In this document: piece after piece, positions 1-9,711 of the stretch
How positions within the stretch are numbered: position 1 is the first letter of the stretch
Layout: every line of letters starts with the position of its first letter
DNA from: Sphingomonas aracearum
GTDB lineage: Bacteria > Pseudomonadota > Alphaproteobacteria > Sphingomonadales > Sphingomonadaceae
Assembly (NCBI RefSeq): GCF_003345355.1
Contig: NZ_QQNB01000001.1
Coordinates: 1,302,001-1,366,000, forward strand
Reading direction: 5' to 3'
DNA: 64,000 nt
Translations under genes and position numbers: made by a program
The notes under the pieces: generated by a model
Seen by the model: the letters and a program-made list of their open reading frames with translations, nothing else
Told to the model about the DNA's origin: nothing
The model's database searches: none

Positions 1-2
1 TC

Positions 3-506
3 GACCCTGCGCAGGTGGAGGCGGTGTTCGCCGAGCGCCTTGCGGTGCCCAGCGTTGCCGCCAGCTACGAGCGGGTCGCCGACTGGACCGCCCTGCCGGA
101 GACCGTCCGCCGCTACTTCGCCGAACAGGGCATCCCGCCGGTGCTGTGCCTGCCGCCCGACCCGCGCCTCCGTGCGCTCGACTGGAGCGGTTTCACGCTG
201 CACGACAGCGCCGCGCCGGACGAGCTTGCCGTGCTGGCGGTCGCGCGGCTCGGCGTTGCGGAGACCGGCTCGCTGGTGTTCGAGACGAGCCCGGAAGCGC
301 CCATGCTGCCCAACTTCCTCGCGCTGCACCACTTGGTCGTGGTGCCCGAAGTGGTGGCGCAGCTGGAGGAGGCCGCCCTGCCCGGCGCGCAGCCGCGCGC
401 GCATTACTGGGTCACCGGCGTGTCGGGCACCACCGATATCGAGGGCACCTATGTGCGCGGCGCACACGGGCCCCGCTTCCTGCATGTGATCCGGCTGGCG
501 GGCTGA
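3..506 (+). CDS. lutC: LutC/LldG-type lactate utilisation protein (5' truncated by window edge)
   Basis: This is the C-terminal two thirds of a LUD-domain protein. In the LutABC (LldEFG) complex this subunit takes part in oxidising L-lactate to pyruvate at the membrane. About 165 residues are visible, whereas family members are usually 200 to 240, and the reading frame is open to the first base of the window, so the true start lies outside. Family-typical stretches are VARLGVAETGSLVFET near residue 75 and the C-terminal TGVSGTTDIEGTYVRGAHGP, which contains the conserved SRTADIE-like segment. A GTG at 15 could be mistaken for the start. The partners lutA and lutB would be expected just upstream, off the window. 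The family assignment is good; the specific substrate is inferred from the family. Confidence 0.8.
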   Translation, partial: DPAQVEAVFAERLAVPSVAASYERVADWTALPETVRRYFAEQGIPPVLCLPPDPRLRALDWSGFTLHDSAAPDELAVLAVARLGVAETGSLVFETSPEAPMLPNFLALHHLVVVPEVVAQLEEAALPGAQPRAHYWVTGVSGTTDIEGTYVRGAHGPRFLHVIRLAG

Positions 507-509
507 GAC

Positions 510-536
510 ACCACCCCGGCCTGCGCCGGGGCGGCA
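510..536. terminator. GC-rich hairpin between converging lutC and GH35 genes
   Basis: The short gap between the converging stop codons holds an inverted repeat of CCCCGGC and GCGCCGGGG type around a CT/GC centre. It could end transcription in both directions, although no clear T-run follows. The same CCCCGGCNTGCGCCGGGG core recurs in larger dispersed repeats in this window (near 11.2, 36.9 and 46.0 kb), so it may instead be one arm of that repeat family. Confidence 0.4.
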
Positions 537-546
537 TGAAGCGGGA

Positions 547-2952
547 TCAGCGCGCCGTCAGCACCAGTTCGCGCTCCGGCACCAGCCGCACGCTGCGCAG
601 CTCCGCGATCTGGCCGCTGGCGGGAACCTGCCGGCGGGCGCTTTCGTCGAGATAGATCGGCGCGTCGCTGCGCAGCGGCAGCACGCTCAGCGTCCATGGC
701 CGGCCGAGCCGGTCGGCGAAGCGCTTCAAGCCCACCCGCCACACGCGCCCGTCCCAGAAGGCGTCGTCCAGCATGTCCGCGCCGTCGAACAGCCGGCCGA
801 TGTCGCCGCGATAGTCGATCTCGAGGAACCCGGCGGCGGCGGTTCGTGGCACGGTGAACGTCCACGCCGCCGCCGCGCGATGCGCTTCGGGCAAGGGCTG
901 CATCGCGGCCCTGGCCGGGCCGCCGATGCGCACCGGCGGCGCTTCGCCCGCAGCGCGGACCTGCCGGACGGGGAGCGCCGCCGCCGCGGTCCCGCGCACG
1001 GTCGCGCGGTAGATGTCGCCGCCATGCGACAGCGGCGTGCTCGCCGACACGTCGGCCGCGGGGAAGATCGCCACCTCGAAGCGCTCGGCCCCGCGCTGGC
1101 GCAGGACGAGGCGGTCCCGGTCGAAGAACGCCTCCGCCGCCGTCAGCACGAGCCGCCGCCGCCCCGCCAGATCGCCGACCCAGGCGCGCCGCGCGTCCGC
1201 CGCCGCCAGCACCGCCAGACGCACCGTTCGGCCGTTCGCCAGCGTCACCCGGATCGCGCGCCGTGACGGCAGCACCTCGGCGATCACCCGCCCGCCCTCG
1301 CGCCGGCTCGGCACCGACAGGCGCGAAACGGTGTCGCCCGCGAACGCCAGCTCCACCTTGCCCGGCAGCGTCGCCGCCAGCACGTGGATGGGGCCGCCCG
1401 CCTCCTCCAGCCGGGTCAGCGGCTGCGCCGTCGCCCAGGCGAGGCGCGCGCCATCGAGGTCCATTTCGACCGGCCAGAAGAAGCTGGCGCCGCCCGGCAC
1501 CGTCACGCCGCGCGAGGGCAAGGTCACCGTTTCGCCGGCCAGCTTCACCTGAAAGCGCACGTTCGCCTGCGTCGCCATCGCCTGTTGGCGGACATGGTTG
1601 TTGACGAACAGGAAGCCGCGCTGTCCATCGGAGCGCACCGACCAGCGCAACGTGGCGAGATCGCCATTGCCGCCCGGCTGCACCGCGGGCGCGCGCGCCG
1701 TCATCGTCGCCAGCCGATCGCCGTACGCCGCCAGGAAATAGTGGAACGGGCGCAGCGCCCCGCTCACCGGGTTCACCTCGCCATATTGGCCGAGCGGCGC
1801 CTGGAAGTCGTAGCCGATCGCCGGCACGTCGTTATACCCGCCGCTGTCCTGCGTTTCCTCCAGCGTACGGCCGTTCGCCAGCGGGTTCGCGCCGCCGTGG
1901 AACATGTAATAGCCGAGCAGATTGACGCCGGAGCCGAGCTGCGTGTTCACCGCCGCGGCGATGTCGATCGGCGAGACGATCGGGCGACGGCGGTACATCA
2001 CCGGCACGCCGCCGCCATATTCGGCGCCCAGGAACGGCGTGTCGGCGGTGTCGTCCTCGGCATCGCCGCGCGCCCGCGACTGGGTCTGCGCGCCGAGATC
2101 GCCGCTTACCCGGCTGGCGAAGCGGAAGACGTAGTTCTCCTTGGGCGGCAGCGGCACCGTTTTCGCCGACCAGGGCTCGTCCACATAGCCGCCCATCACC
2201 GGCAGCACCTCGCCGCGCGGGTACACGGTGTGGTCCCAGCCGGTGACGGTGTAGAGCGGCACGTCGAAGCCGATGCGCCGCGCCAGCGCCTTCAGCGTGG
2301 CGATATGCTGCCGCCCCCGGCCTTCGCCGGTGAGATTGTATTCGTTCTCGATCTGCACGCCGACGATCGGGCCGCCGTCTTTCCACAGCAGGCCCTGCAC
2401 CTGCCCGTAGAGCCCGCGCCAGAACCGCTCCACCTCGGCCAGATAGGCCGGATCGTCGCTGCGCGGGCGGGTGCGAGCGACCACCCAGTCGGGGATGCCG
2501 CCGAACCGCGCCTCGGCATGCGCCCACGGCCCGGGGCGCAGGAACAGCATCAGGCCGTGCCGGGCGCAAAGCTCGGCGAAGTGGCGCAGGTCGCGATTGC
2601 CGGTGAAGTCCAGCCGGCCGGGCGCCAGCTCCAGCTGGTTCCAGATGGCGTAGGTGGAGACGATCGTCACCCCCGCCGCCTTGATCTTCAGGAGTTCCTC
2701 TTCCCACTCCGCCGCCGGGGTGCGGGTGAAGTGGAACTCGCCCATCACCGGCACGAACGGCCGGCCGTCCCGCGTGAGATAGAGGTTGTTGACCCCGATC
2801 GTCCCGCCAGGCCCCCGCCCCATGCCCATGCCCATGTGCAGCTGGTCGCTGCGCAGTGCGGGCGGCGGCGCACTGGCCTCCACCTGCACCACGGTCTGCG
2901 CGGGAGCGGCGGCGGCGATCAGCCCCGCCGCCGCAAGGGCCAGCCGCTTCAC
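547..2952 (-). CDS. Secreted GH35 beta-galactosidase
   Basis: A glycoside hydrolase family 35 enzyme of 801 residues that removes terminal beta-galactosyl units from oligo- or polysaccharides. The N-terminus is a signal peptide (MKRLALAAAGLIAAAAPAQT), so it acts in the periplasm or outside the cell. The catalytic TIM barrel covers roughly residues 45 to 380. It contains the opening motif GEFHFTRTPAAEWEEELLKIK, close to the GH35 signature, a likely acid/base Glu in VGVQIENEYN and a likely nucleophile Glu in FLGAEYGGG. Beta-sandwich domains follow. The start codon overlaps the stop of the upstream GH51 gene by 4 bp, so the two enzymes are probably made together. With GH51 this suggests attack on arabinogalactan or a similar side chain. 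The family call is firm; the natural substrate is inferred. Confidence 0.9.
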   Translation of the reverse strand: MKRLALAAAGLIAAAAPAQTVVQVEASAPPPALRSDQLHMGMGMGRGPGGTIGVNNLYLTRDGRPFVPVMGEFHFTRTPAAEWEEELLKIKAAGVTIVSTYAIWNQLELAPGRLDFTGNRDLRHFAELCARHGLMLFLRPGPWAHAEARFGGIPDWVVARTRPRSDDPAYLAEVERFWRGLYGQVQGLLWKDGGPIVGVQIENEYNLTGEGRGRQHIATLKALARRIGFDVPLYTVTGWDHTVYPRGEVLPVMGGYVDEPWSAKTVPLPPKENYVFRFASRVSGDLGAQTQSRARGDAEDDTADTPFLGAEYGGGVPVMYRRRPIVSPIDIAAAVNTQLGSGVNLLGYYMFHGGANPLANGRTLEETQDSGGYNDVPAIGYDFQAPLGQYGEVNPVSGALRPFHYFLAAYGDRLATMTARAPAVQPGGNGDLATLRWSVRSDGQRGFLFVNNHVRQQAMATQANVRFQVKLAGETVTLPSRGVTVPGGASFFWPVEMDLDGARLAWATAQPLTRLEEAGGPIHVLAATLPGKVELAFAGDTVSRLSVPSRREGGRVIAEVLPSRRAIRVTLANGRTVRLAVLAAADARRAWVGDLAGRRRLVLTAAEAFFDRDRLVLRQRGAERFEVAIFPAADVSASTPLSHGGDIYRATVRGTAAAALPVRQVRAAGEAPPVRIGGPARAAMQPLPEAHRAAAAWTFTVPRTAAAGFLEIDYRGDIGRLFDGADMLDDAFWDGRVWRVGLKRFADRLGRPWTLSVLPLRSDAPIYLDESARRQVPASGQIAELRSVRLVPERELVLTAR

Positions 2953-4535
2953 CGCAGCTGGAGCATCACGACCGATTTGGCCGGCAGGGTCACCGTCATG
3001 GTGCCGCCGGCTGCCATCCGCGCGCCGGTGAAGGCGACCGGTCGCACGGTGTCCGGCGTGTCGAAGTCGTTCAGCGCGTTCATCGTCGGGGCGGTCAGCA
3101 CCTGGCCGGACACGCTGCCCGTGGTCAGCCCGGCCAGCGACACCGACACCTCCGCCGGCCTGTTGGGGTCGAGGTTGGTCAGGCCGACATGCACCAGCCC
3201 GTCCGTGCCCCGCACCGCCGAGGCGCTGACCGAGGGCATCGCATATTTGCCCTGGGTGTAGGTCGGCGAGGAAACGGAGATCGGCAGCACCGTGCCGTCC
3301 ATGTACGGCTTGTACATGTGGAACACCCAGTAGGTGGGCGTGCGGACCATGCGCGGGCCATCGGTGAAGATCATCGCCTGCAGCACGTTCACCATCTGCG
3401 CGATGGCGGTCATCTTCACCCGATCGGCGTGCGCGGCGAAGATGTTGAGGTTGATGCCCGCGACCACCGCGTCGCGCAGCGTGTTCTGCATGCGCAGGAA
3501 GCCGGGGTGCGTGCCCGGATCGTCATGGTACCAGGTGCCCCATTCGTCCACCGCCAGGAACACCTTCTTCTCCGGGTCGTAGCGATCCATGATCGCGCCG
3601 TGCCGGGTGAGCAGGTCCTCCATCTTGAGCGTCAGCGACATCGTCTCGGCCCAGTCGGCCTCGTTGAAGTCGGTGGAGGACTTCATGGTGCCGAAGCCGC
3701 CGGGCACGGTGTAGTAATGCAGCGACAGGCCGTTCACCTGCCGCCTTGTCTCGCGCATCATCACTTCGGTCCAGTTGGTGTCCGCGCCGTTCGCGCCCGA
3801 GGCGATCTTGGTCAGCGGCGTGCCGCGCGGCACCTTGGCGAAGGTGGCGTAGCGCCGCGTCTCGTCGGCGGCATATTCGGCGCGCATGGTGCCGCCGCAG
3901 CCCCACAGCTCGTTGCCGATGCCGAAATAGGGCACCTTGAACGGCGCCTTGTGGCCGTTGCGCGCACGCTCCTCCGCCAGCGAGCCTTCGGTCGCGGTCA
4001 TGTATTCCAGCCACTCGGCGGTTTCCCGCGGGCTACCCGCGCCGACATTGCCCGAGACATAGGCGACGGCGCCGATCTGATCGGTGACGTCCATGAATTC
4101 GTGCGTGCCCACCGTGTTCGGCTCGGTCACGCCGCCCCAATGCGTGTTGATCTTCACCGGGCGTTTCGCCTGCGGGCCGATGCCTTCGCGCCAGTGATAT
4201 TCGTCGGCGAAGCAGCCGCCCGGCCAGCGGATCACCGGCACCGCCAGTTCCTTCAGCGCGGCGACCACATCGTTGCGGAAGCCGCGCGTGTTGGGGATCT
4301 TCGACTTCGGCCCGACCCACAGGCCGCCATAGATGCCGTTGCCGAGATGCTCGGCGAACTGGGTGAAGATGCGCTTGTCATAGGTCGGCCCCGGCTGGTC
4401 GCCGCGAATGGCGATGCTCGCCTGCGACACGGCCGGCGCGGGCGCGGCGGGCGGCGCGGTCTGCGCGCCCGCACCCGCCGGCAGCATCAACGCCGCCGCC
4501 GCACATGCCATCATGCCCCGCATCGCTCGCCCCAT
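2949..4535 (-). CDS. abfA: Secreted GH51 alpha-L-arabinofuranosidase
   Basis: A 528-residue family 51 glycoside hydrolase that releases L-arabinofuranose from arabinan, arabinoxylan or arabinogalactan. The N-terminus has a hydrophobic signal peptide ending in AGAGAQ. The acid/base Glu is in GIGNELWGCGG near residue 210 and the nucleophile Glu is in LAVDEWGTWYHDDPG near residue 330, both standard for GH51. A C-terminal beta domain follows. The ATG at 4535 is preceded by GGGAGAG at a 5-nt spacing. It is the first gene of a two-gene operon with the GH35 enzyme and is divergent from a GntR-family gene. A GTCWGAC-like palindrome lies about 20 bp upstream of the start, which suggests control by that regulator. 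Most intracellular GH51 enzymes lack a signal peptide, so export is a feature worth noting. Confidence 0.92.
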   Translation of the reverse strand: MGRAMRGMMACAAAALMLPAGAGAQTAPPAAPAPAVSQASIAIRGDQPGPTYDKRIFTQFAEHLGNGIYGGLWVGPKSKIPNTRGFRNDVVAALKELAVPVIRWPGGCFADEYHWREGIGPQAKRPVKINTHWGGVTEPNTVGTHEFMDVTDQIGAVAYVSGNVGAGSPRETAEWLEYMTATEGSLAEERARNGHKAPFKVPYFGIGNELWGCGGTMRAEYAADETRRYATFAKVPRGTPLTKIASGANGADTNWTEVMMRETRRQVNGLSLHYYTVPGGFGTMKSSTDFNEADWAETMSLTLKMEDLLTRHGAIMDRYDPEKKVFLAVDEWGTWYHDDPGTHPGFLRMQNTLRDAVVAGINLNIFAAHADRVKMTAIAQMVNVLQAMIFTDGPRMVRTPTYWVFHMYKPYMDGTVLPISVSSPTYTQGKYAMPSVSASAVRGTDGLVHVGLTNLDPNRPAEVSVSLAGLTTGSVSGQVLTAPTMNALNDFDTPDTVRPVAFTGARMAAGGTMTVTLPAKSVVMLQLR

Positions 4536-4554
4536 CGCATCTCTCCCTGTTCCT

Positions 4555-4568
4555 TAACTCAGACATAT
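4555..4568. promoter_or_regulatory. Candidate GntR operator box 1 (core CTCAGAC)
   Basis: The sequence TAACTCAGACATAT reads, on the other strand, ATATGTCTGAGTTA. It matches boxes at 9712-9725 and 12146-12158 around a GTC(A/T)GAC core, here with one mismatch. It lies in the promoter region between the divergent GH51 and GntR-family genes, about 20 bp from the GH51 start. FadR-type GntR proteins bind short palindromes of this kind; the link to the neighbouring regulator is inferred. Confidence 0.55.
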
Positions 4569-4697
4569 CCCGACCCATCCGGCAGCGCAACGTCCTTCCA
4601 TTTGCTGGGTTGGTGTTTCGACAAGCGGGACAAGACGCGGCGTTGCCGTGCGTTGCGCGCATGCCTAGGATGGGCGTTTCGAAGGAGAACCGATCCG

Positions 4698-5402
4698 GTG
4701 ACGGCCACGCGGCGCAATCCCCAGCATGTGCTGCTCTCCCGCGAACTGGGCGTGGCCATCGTCACCGGCACGCATCCGCCCGGCACCCTGCTGCCCGGCG
4801 AAGTGGAGATCGCCGAGCGGCGCGGCATCTCGCGCAGCGTGGTGCGCGAGGCGCTGCGCATGCTGTCGGCCAAGGGGCTGCTGCAAAGCCGGCCCAAGGC
4901 GGGCACCCGGGTGCGCGAGCGGGTGCACTGGAACCTGCTCGACCCGGACCTGCTCGCCTGGATGTTCGAGGGCACGCCGCCGCCCGGCTTCGTGCGCAGC
5001 CTGTTCGAGCTCCGGCTGATCGTCGAGCCCGCCGCCGCGGAACTCGCGGCGCGGCATCGCACGGGCGCGCAGCTGTCGCGGCTCGGCCATGCGCTGGAAC
5101 GGATGGGGATGCATGGCCTTGCCACGCCCGAAGGCCAGGCGGCCGATCAGGAATTCCACACCGTGCTGCTGGAGGCGACCGGCAACGAGCTGCTGCTCGG
5201 CCTGGCCAGCAGCATCGCCGCCGCCGTGCGCTGGACCACGTTCTTCAAGTATCGCGCGAGCCGCCAGCCGCGCGATCCCATGCCGGCGCACCGCGCGCTG
5301 TTCGAGGCGATCGCCGCCGGCGACGAGGCGGCGGCCAACGCGGCCACCGCGACGCTGATCCGCCAGGCGCAGGCCGATACGGAGGCGGCGCTGGACGGCT
5401 GA
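4698..5402 (+). CDS. FadR-type GntR transcriptional regulator
   Basis: A 234-residue GntR regulator of the FadR/FCD subfamily. An N-terminal winged helix-turn-helix lies at about residues 8 to 75, with GTHPPGTLLPGEVEIAERRG and ISRSVVREALRMLSAKGLL followed by the wing RPKAGTRVRER. A helical FCD effector domain follows, with LRLIVEPAAAELAA, DQEFHTVLLEATGN and AHRALFEAIAAGD, the usual metal and ligand positions. The reading frame is open far upstream, but GTG at 4698 is chosen because AAGGAG lies 10 nt before it and homology begins there. It is divergent from the GH51-GH35 operon. Given its position and the shared palindromes, it probably controls galactose and arabinose oxidation, sensing a sugar acid or 2-keto-3-deoxy acid. 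That effector is a guess from family behaviour. Confidence 0.88.
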   Translation: MTATRRNPQHVLLSRELGVAIVTGTHPPGTLLPGEVEIAERRGISRSVVREALRMLSAKGLLQSRPKAGTRVRERVHWNLLDPDLLAWMFEGTPPPGFVRSLFELRLIVEPAAAELAARHRTGAQLSRLGHALERMGMHGLATPEGQAADQEFHTVLLEATGNELLLGLASSIAAAVRWTTFFKYRASRQPRDPMPAHRALFEAIAAGDEAAANAATATLIRQAQADTEAALDG

Positions 5403-5452
5403 GGCATCCTGTTGCGCACTCAACCGTTCGGGTGGCAGCCGGAGGAGCCAGC

Positions 5453-6691
5453 ATGCCCGATCACTCACCCCGTCGCCGCCGCATCGTGATCGTCGGCGGG
5501 GGCTTTGGCGGCCTGGCCTGCGCGCGCGCCCTGGCCGGAGCCGAGGTGGACGTGACGCTGGTGGACCGGCGCAACCACCACCTGTTCCAGCCGCTGCTCT
5601 ACCAGGTGTCCACCGCGGCGCTGTCGCCGGCGGACATCGCGGTGCCGATTCGCCGCGTGCTGTCGCGCGCGAAGAACGTGGAAGTGCTGCTCGCCGAGGT
5701 GGCCGGCGTCGACGTGGCGGAGAAGCGGGTGCGGCTCGCCGACGGCGGGGCGCTGCCCTATGACCAGCTCGTTCTCGCCACCGGCTCGGTCTACAATTAT
5801 TTCGGCCATTCCGATTGGGCGGAAACGGCGCCCGCCCCCAAGACGCTGGCCAGCGCGCGCACGATCCGGGCGCGGCTGCTCCGCGCGTTCGAGGATGCCG
5901 AGCGCAGCGACGATCCCGACGAGCGCCGCCGGCTCCTGACCTTCGTGGTGGTCGGCGGCGGCCCGACCGGGGTGGAAATGGCGGGCACGGTTGCCGAACT
6001 CGCGCGGCACACGCTTTCCGGCGACTTCCGCCGCATCGATCCCGCGCAGGCCAGGGTGGTGCTGGTGGAAGCCGGACCCAAGCTGCTCGCCGCCTTTCCG
6101 GAAGAACTCGCCCGCTATGCCGCGCGGGCGCTGGAGCGGCTGGGCGTGGAGGTGCGGCTCGGCTGCGGGGTGGAGGCGATCGACGAGGCGGGAGTGCAGC
6201 TGCACGGCGAGCGGCTGCCCGCCGCAACCGTGATCTGGGGCGCAGGCACGCGCGCAGCCGATGGCGCCAACTGGCTGGGCGGCACGGAGGATCGGGGCGG
6301 GCGCATCCGCGTCGCCGCGAACATGGCGGTGGAGAAACAGGAGGACATCTTCGCGCTGGGCGACGTGGCGCTGCTGGAGCAGGACGGCGCGCCCCTGCCC
6401 GGCCTGGCGCAGGTCGCGCAGCAACAGGGCCGGTTCCTCGGCAAGGAGCTGCGCACCCGCGCCGTGCCGCGCGCGTTCCGCTACCGCAGCAAGGGCGACA
6501 CTGCGGTGATCGGCCGGCATGCCGCAGTCTATACCTGGGGCAAGTGGCGGCTGAAGGGCTTGCCGGCGTGGCTGCTCTGGGCGCTGGTGCACGTCTACCT
6601 GCTGATCGGGTTCGAGCGGCGGACGCTGGTGATGATCCAATGGGCCTGGCGCTATCTCACCTTCGAGCGCGGCGCGCGGCTGATCGACTGA
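5453..6691 (+). CDS. ndh: Type II NADH:quinone oxidoreductase (NDH-2)
   Basis: A 412-residue single-subunit NADH dehydrogenase that passes electrons from NADH through FAD to quinone without pumping protons. The FAD-binding motif IVIVGGGFGGLACARAL is at the N-terminus, the NAD-binding motif FVVVGGGPTGVEMAGTVAEL is near residue 165, and IFALGDVALLEQDG plus the quinone-side AQVAQQQGRFL are present. The C-terminal tail (residues about 355 to 412) has a hydrophobic, membrane-associating stretch ending in LIGFERRTLVMIQWAWRYLTF, typical of NDH-2. ATG at 5453 has GGAGGAG upstream. It follows the GntR gene by 50 bp and is not obviously part of the sugar pathway, though it could recycle the NADH made there. 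Confidence 0.92.
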   Translation: MPDHSPRRRRIVIVGGGFGGLACARALAGAEVDVTLVDRRNHHLFQPLLYQVSTAALSPADIAVPIRRVLSRAKNVEVLLAEVAGVDVAEKRVRLADGGALPYDQLVLATGSVYNYFGHSDWAETAPAPKTLASARTIRARLLRAFEDAERSDDPDERRRLLTFVVVGGGPTGVEMAGTVAELARHTLSGDFRRIDPAQARVVLVEAGPKLLAAFPEELARYAARALERLGVEVRLGCGVEAIDEAGVQLHGERLPAATVIWGAGTRAADGANWLGGTEDRGGRIRVAANMAVEKQEDIFALGDVALLEQDGAPLPGLAQVAQQQGRFLGKELRTRAVPRAFRYRSKGDTAVIGRHAAVYTWGKWRLKGLPAWLLWALVHVYLLIGFERRTLVMIQWAWRYLTFERGARLID

Positions 6692-6726
6692 TCACTCCCC
6701 TCCCTGTCCGGGAGGGGAGCGGAAGG

Positions 6727-8517
6727 TCAGTGGTTGTCGCGCGGCAATCCCATCGTCTGCGCGATGCGCTGGTACTTTTCCGCGCCTTCCAGGATCGCGC
6801 CGGTGTTCATCTGGCCGACCACCGCGCGCTGGATCTCCTGCCACGGCGTCTGCGAGGCCGGGTAGCGATAGCCGCCGTCCGCCTTCAGCGCGGCGCGGCG
6901 CTCGGCCAGCTCCGCGTCGGGGATCAGCACGTCGGCGGTGCCGCGCTTCAGGTCGATGCGCACGCGGTCGCCGGTTTGCAGGAGGGCAAGGCCGCCCATC
7001 GCCGCGGCTTCCGGGGAGGCGTTGAGGATGGAGGGACTGCCGCTGGTGCCCGACTGGCGGCCGTCGCCGATGCACGGCAGCGCATGCACGCCCTCCGTGA
7101 TGAGATAGGCCGGCGGGCGCATGTTCACGACCTCGGCCGCGCCGGGATAGCCGACCGGGCCGGCGCCGCGCATGAACAGCAGGGTTTCGGGCGTGATGCC
7201 CACCGCGGGATCGTCGATGCGGTGGTGATAGTCCTCCGGTCCGTCGAACACCACGGCCGGCCCCTCGAACGCATCGGGATCGTCGGGGTTGGACAGGTAG
7301 CGGTCGCGGAATTCGGGGGAGATCACGCTGGTCTTCATGATCGCGGCATCGAACAGATTGCCCGACAGGACGATGAAGCCCGCCTCTTCCTTCAGCGGCG
7401 AGGCAAAGGGGCGGATCACCTTCTCGTCCTCGATCGCCGCACCACGGCAGTTCTCGCCGATCGTCCGGCCGTTGGCGGTAAGCGCGCCCTCGTGGATCAG
7501 CCCCTGTTGCAGGAGCTGGTTGACCACCGCCGGCACGCCGCCTGCGCGGTAATAATCCTCGCCGAGATACTCGCCGGCGGGCTGCAGGTTCACCAGCAGC
7601 GGCACCGGGTGGCCATGCTCCTGCCAGTCGGCCCAGCTGGTCTCGACGCCCAAGTGGCGCGCGATCGCCTGAAGGTGGATCGGCGCGTTGGTGGAGCCGC
7701 CGATCGCCGAATTGACGACGATCGCGTTGAGGAACGCCTCGCGCGTCATGATGTCGGAGGGCTTCAGGTCCTCGGCGACCATCTCCACGATGCGCTTGCC
7801 GGTGCGCCAGGCGGCCTCCTGCCGATCGCGATAGGGCGCGGGGATCGCCGCCTGGCCCGGTAGGGACATGCCCAGCGCCTCGGCGAGGCTGTTCATCGTC
7901 GTCGCCGTCCCCATGGTGTTGCAATAGCCGGTCGAGGGCGCGGAGGAGGCGACGAGGCGGATGAACTCGTTGTCGTCGATCTCGCCCGCGGCGAGCAGCT
8001 GCCGCGCCTTCCACACGATGGTGCCCGATCCGGTGCGCTCGCCCTTGTGCCAGCCGTTGAGCATCGGGCCGACCGACAGCGCGATGGCCGGGATGTTCAC
8101 CGTCGCCGCGGCCATCAGGCAGGCCGGGGTCGTCTTGTCGCAGCCGATCGTCAGCACCACGCCATCGAGCGGATAGCCGTACAGCGTCTCCACCAGGCCG
8201 AGATAGGCCAGGTTGCGATCGAGCCCCGCCGTTGGCCGCTTGCCGGTTTCCTGGATCGGGTGGACCGGGAATTCGAGCGGAATGCCGCCGGCCTCGATGA
8301 TCCCGGCGCGCACGCGCTCGGCGAGGACGAGGTGGTGGCGGTTGCAGGGCGAGAGGTCCGAGCCGGTCTGCGCGATGCCGATGATCGGCTTGCCCGAACG
8401 CAGCTCCTCCAGGCTCAGGCCGAAGTTCAGGTAGCGCTCCAGATAGAGCGCGGTCATGTCGATATTGTCGGGATTGTCGAACCAGGCGCGGGAACGGAGC
8501 TTGGGTTGGTCGGTCAC
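6727..8517 (-). CDS. IlvD/Edd-family sugar-acid dehydratase (arabonate/galactonate)
   Basis: A 596-residue Fe-S dehydratase of the IlvD/Edd family, of the branch acting on pentonates and hexonates. It should convert L-arabonate and probably D-galactonate to the 2-keto-3-deoxy acids. Likely cluster ligands are the Cys residues in [20 protein letters not shown] and [15 protein letters not shown]. The C-terminal motif [20 protein letters not shown] is also diagnostic. GTG at 8517 is chosen because GAGG lies just upstream and homology begins at [15 protein letters not shown]. The stop of the galM gene is only 11 bp upstream, so both genes share an operon. Context (lactonase, KDG/KDA enzymes, galactose/arabinose dehydrogenase) supports the sugar-acid role over branched-chain amino acid synthesis. 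Confidence 0.88.
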   Translation of the reverse strand: MTDQPKLRSRAWFDNPDNIDMTALYLERYLNFGLSLEELRSGKPIIGIAQTGSDLSPCNRHHLVLAERVRAGIIEAGGIPLEFPVHPIQETGKRPTAGLDRNLAYLGLVETLYGYPLDGVVLTIGCDKTTPACLMAAATVNIPAIALSVGPMLNGWHKGERTGSGTIVWKARQLLAAGEIDDNEFIRLVASSAPSTGYCNTMGTATTMNSLAEALGMSLPGQAAIPAPYRDRQEAAWRTGKRIVEMVAEDLKPSDIMTREAFLNAIVVNSAIGGSTNAPIHLQAIARHLGVETSWADWQEHGHPVPLLVNLQPAGEYLGEDYYRAGGVPAVVNQLLQQGLIHEGALTANGRTIGENCRGAAIEDEKVIRPFASPLKEEAGFIVLSGNLFDAAIMKTSVISPEFRDRYLSNPDDPDAFEGPAVVFDGPEDYHHRIDDPAVGITPETLLFMRGAGPVGYPGAAEVVNMRPPAYLITEGVHALPCIGDGRQSGTSGSPSILNASPEAAAMGGLALLQTGDRVRIDLKRGTADVLIPDAELAERRAALKADGGYRYPASQTPWQEIQRAVVGQMNTGAILEGAEKYQRIAQTMGLPRDNH

Positions 8518-8528
8518 GGGTAAATTCC

Positions 8529-9665
8529 TCAGCGCGCCACGGAGACGCGATAGATCATGCGGTGGTGATAGGGCTTGCCCGGATTGACGCGCGCCGAGCC
8601 GAAGGCGGGCTGGTTGGGGGTATCCGGAAACTTCTGCGGCTCCAGCGCGACCCCGTCGCCCATGCGGTAGACATGGCCGGACTTGCCGACGAGCGTGCCG
8701 TCCAGGAAGTTGCCGGAATAGAATTGGACGCCCGGCTCGGTGGTGAGCACCTCCAGCACGCGGCCGGAGGCGGGGTCCTCCAGCCGCGCGGCAAGGCCGG
8801 GTTCCTGCGTGGCGCCCTTGTCGAGCACCCAATTGTGGTCCCAGCCGCGGCCCGTCACGATCTGCGGATCGCGGCCGTCGCGCATGCCGTCCGACAGCAG
8901 GCGGCCGCGGGTGAAGTCGAACACGGTGCCGGCAACGGGCTTCAGCTCGCCGGTCGGGATCAGGGTGGCGTTCACCGGCGTGTAGCGCGCGGCGGGAATG
9001 GTCAGCCGCTGGCCGAACACGCCGATGCCGGAGCCCTCGCCCGCCATGTTGAACAGCGCATGATTGGTCATGTTGACGATCGTCGGCTTCGTCGTGGTCG
9101 CGTCGAAGTCGATGGTCAGCGCGCCCTTGTCGTCCAGCGTGTAGGTGACGGAAACCTTCAGCGCGCCGGGATAGCCCTGGTCGCCGTCCGGGCTCGTCAG
9201 CGTCATGGTCACGGCGGCGGCCTGCCCGGCTCCGCCCGCCTTGACCGAGGCGATCGTCCATACGGCCTTGTCGAAGCCCCTGGTGCCGCCGTGCAAGCTG
9301 TTGGTCTTGTCGTTGAGCGTGATCCGGTAGGGCTTGCCGTCCAGCATGAAGCGGCCGCCGGCGATGCGATTGGCATAGCGGCCGATCGTCTGGCCCCAGT
9401 AATTGGGCTTGTCGACATAGCTCCTCGCATCGTCATAGCCGAGCGTGACGTCCGCCACCTTGCCGGTGCGATCGGGCACGTTCAGCGCCTGAAGCGTCGC
9501 GCCCAGCGTCATGATCCGCGCGCTGACGCCGTTCGCGCCGGTCAGCGTCACCGTCTCGATCGCGGTCCCGTCCGACAATTGGCCGAACGCCGCGCGCGTC
9601 GCCGTGGCGGCCAAGGCTGGCGAGGAGACGAGAAGCGCCGTACAGGCCGTCAGCAACAATCGCAT
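8529..9665 (-). CDS. galM: Periplasmic aldose 1-epimerase (galactose mutarotase)
   Basis: A 378-residue GalM-type mutarotase that interconverts alpha and beta anomers of galactose and related aldoses. The N-terminal 20 residues are a signal peptide ([20 protein letters not shown]), so the enzyme works in the periplasm, before or during uptake. Recognisable motifs are [42 protein letters not shown] (active-site His) and [11 protein letters not shown] (second active-site His), with [11 protein letters not shown] near the C-terminus. It is the first gene of an operon with the sugar-acid dehydratase and is divergent from the fucP-like permease. A GTCTGAC palindrome lies midway between the two starts. 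The anomer it makes may suit the downstream sugar dehydrogenase. Confidence 0.9.
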   Translation of the reverse strand: MRLLLTACTALLVSSPALAATATRAAFGQLSDGTAIETVTLTGANGVSARIMTLGATLQALNVPDRTGKVADVTLGYDDARSYVDKPNYWGQTIGRYANRIAGGRFMLDGKPYRITLNDKTNSLHGGTRGFDKAVWTIASVKAGGAGQAAAVTMTLTSPDGDQGYPGALKVSVTYTLDDKGALTIDFDATTTKPTIVNMTNHALFNMAGEGSGIGVFGQRLTIPAARYTPVNATLIPTGELKPVAGTVFDFTRGRLLSDGMRDGRDPQIVTGRGWDHNWVLDKGATQEPGLAARLEDPASGRVLEVLTTEPGVQFYSGNFLDGTLVGKSGHVYRMGDGVALEPQKFPDTPNQPAFGSARVNPGKPYHHRMIYRVSVAR

Positions 9666-9711
9666 GGAATACCCCTCCCGCCTTTCGCATTGACCATGCG
9701 AACGGCGCAAA

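Noticed and set aside
2856..5402. Very long open frame of 848 codons covering the GH51/GntR divergent region
   Set aside because: Only the part from 4698 resembles a protein (FadR-type GntR). The rest is antisense to GH51 and GH35 and is open because of high GC.
6727..8517. Dehydratase as IlvD of branched-chain amino acid synthesis
   Set aside because: Operon with galM and the surrounding sugar-acid genes point to the pentonate/hexonate branch of the same family.
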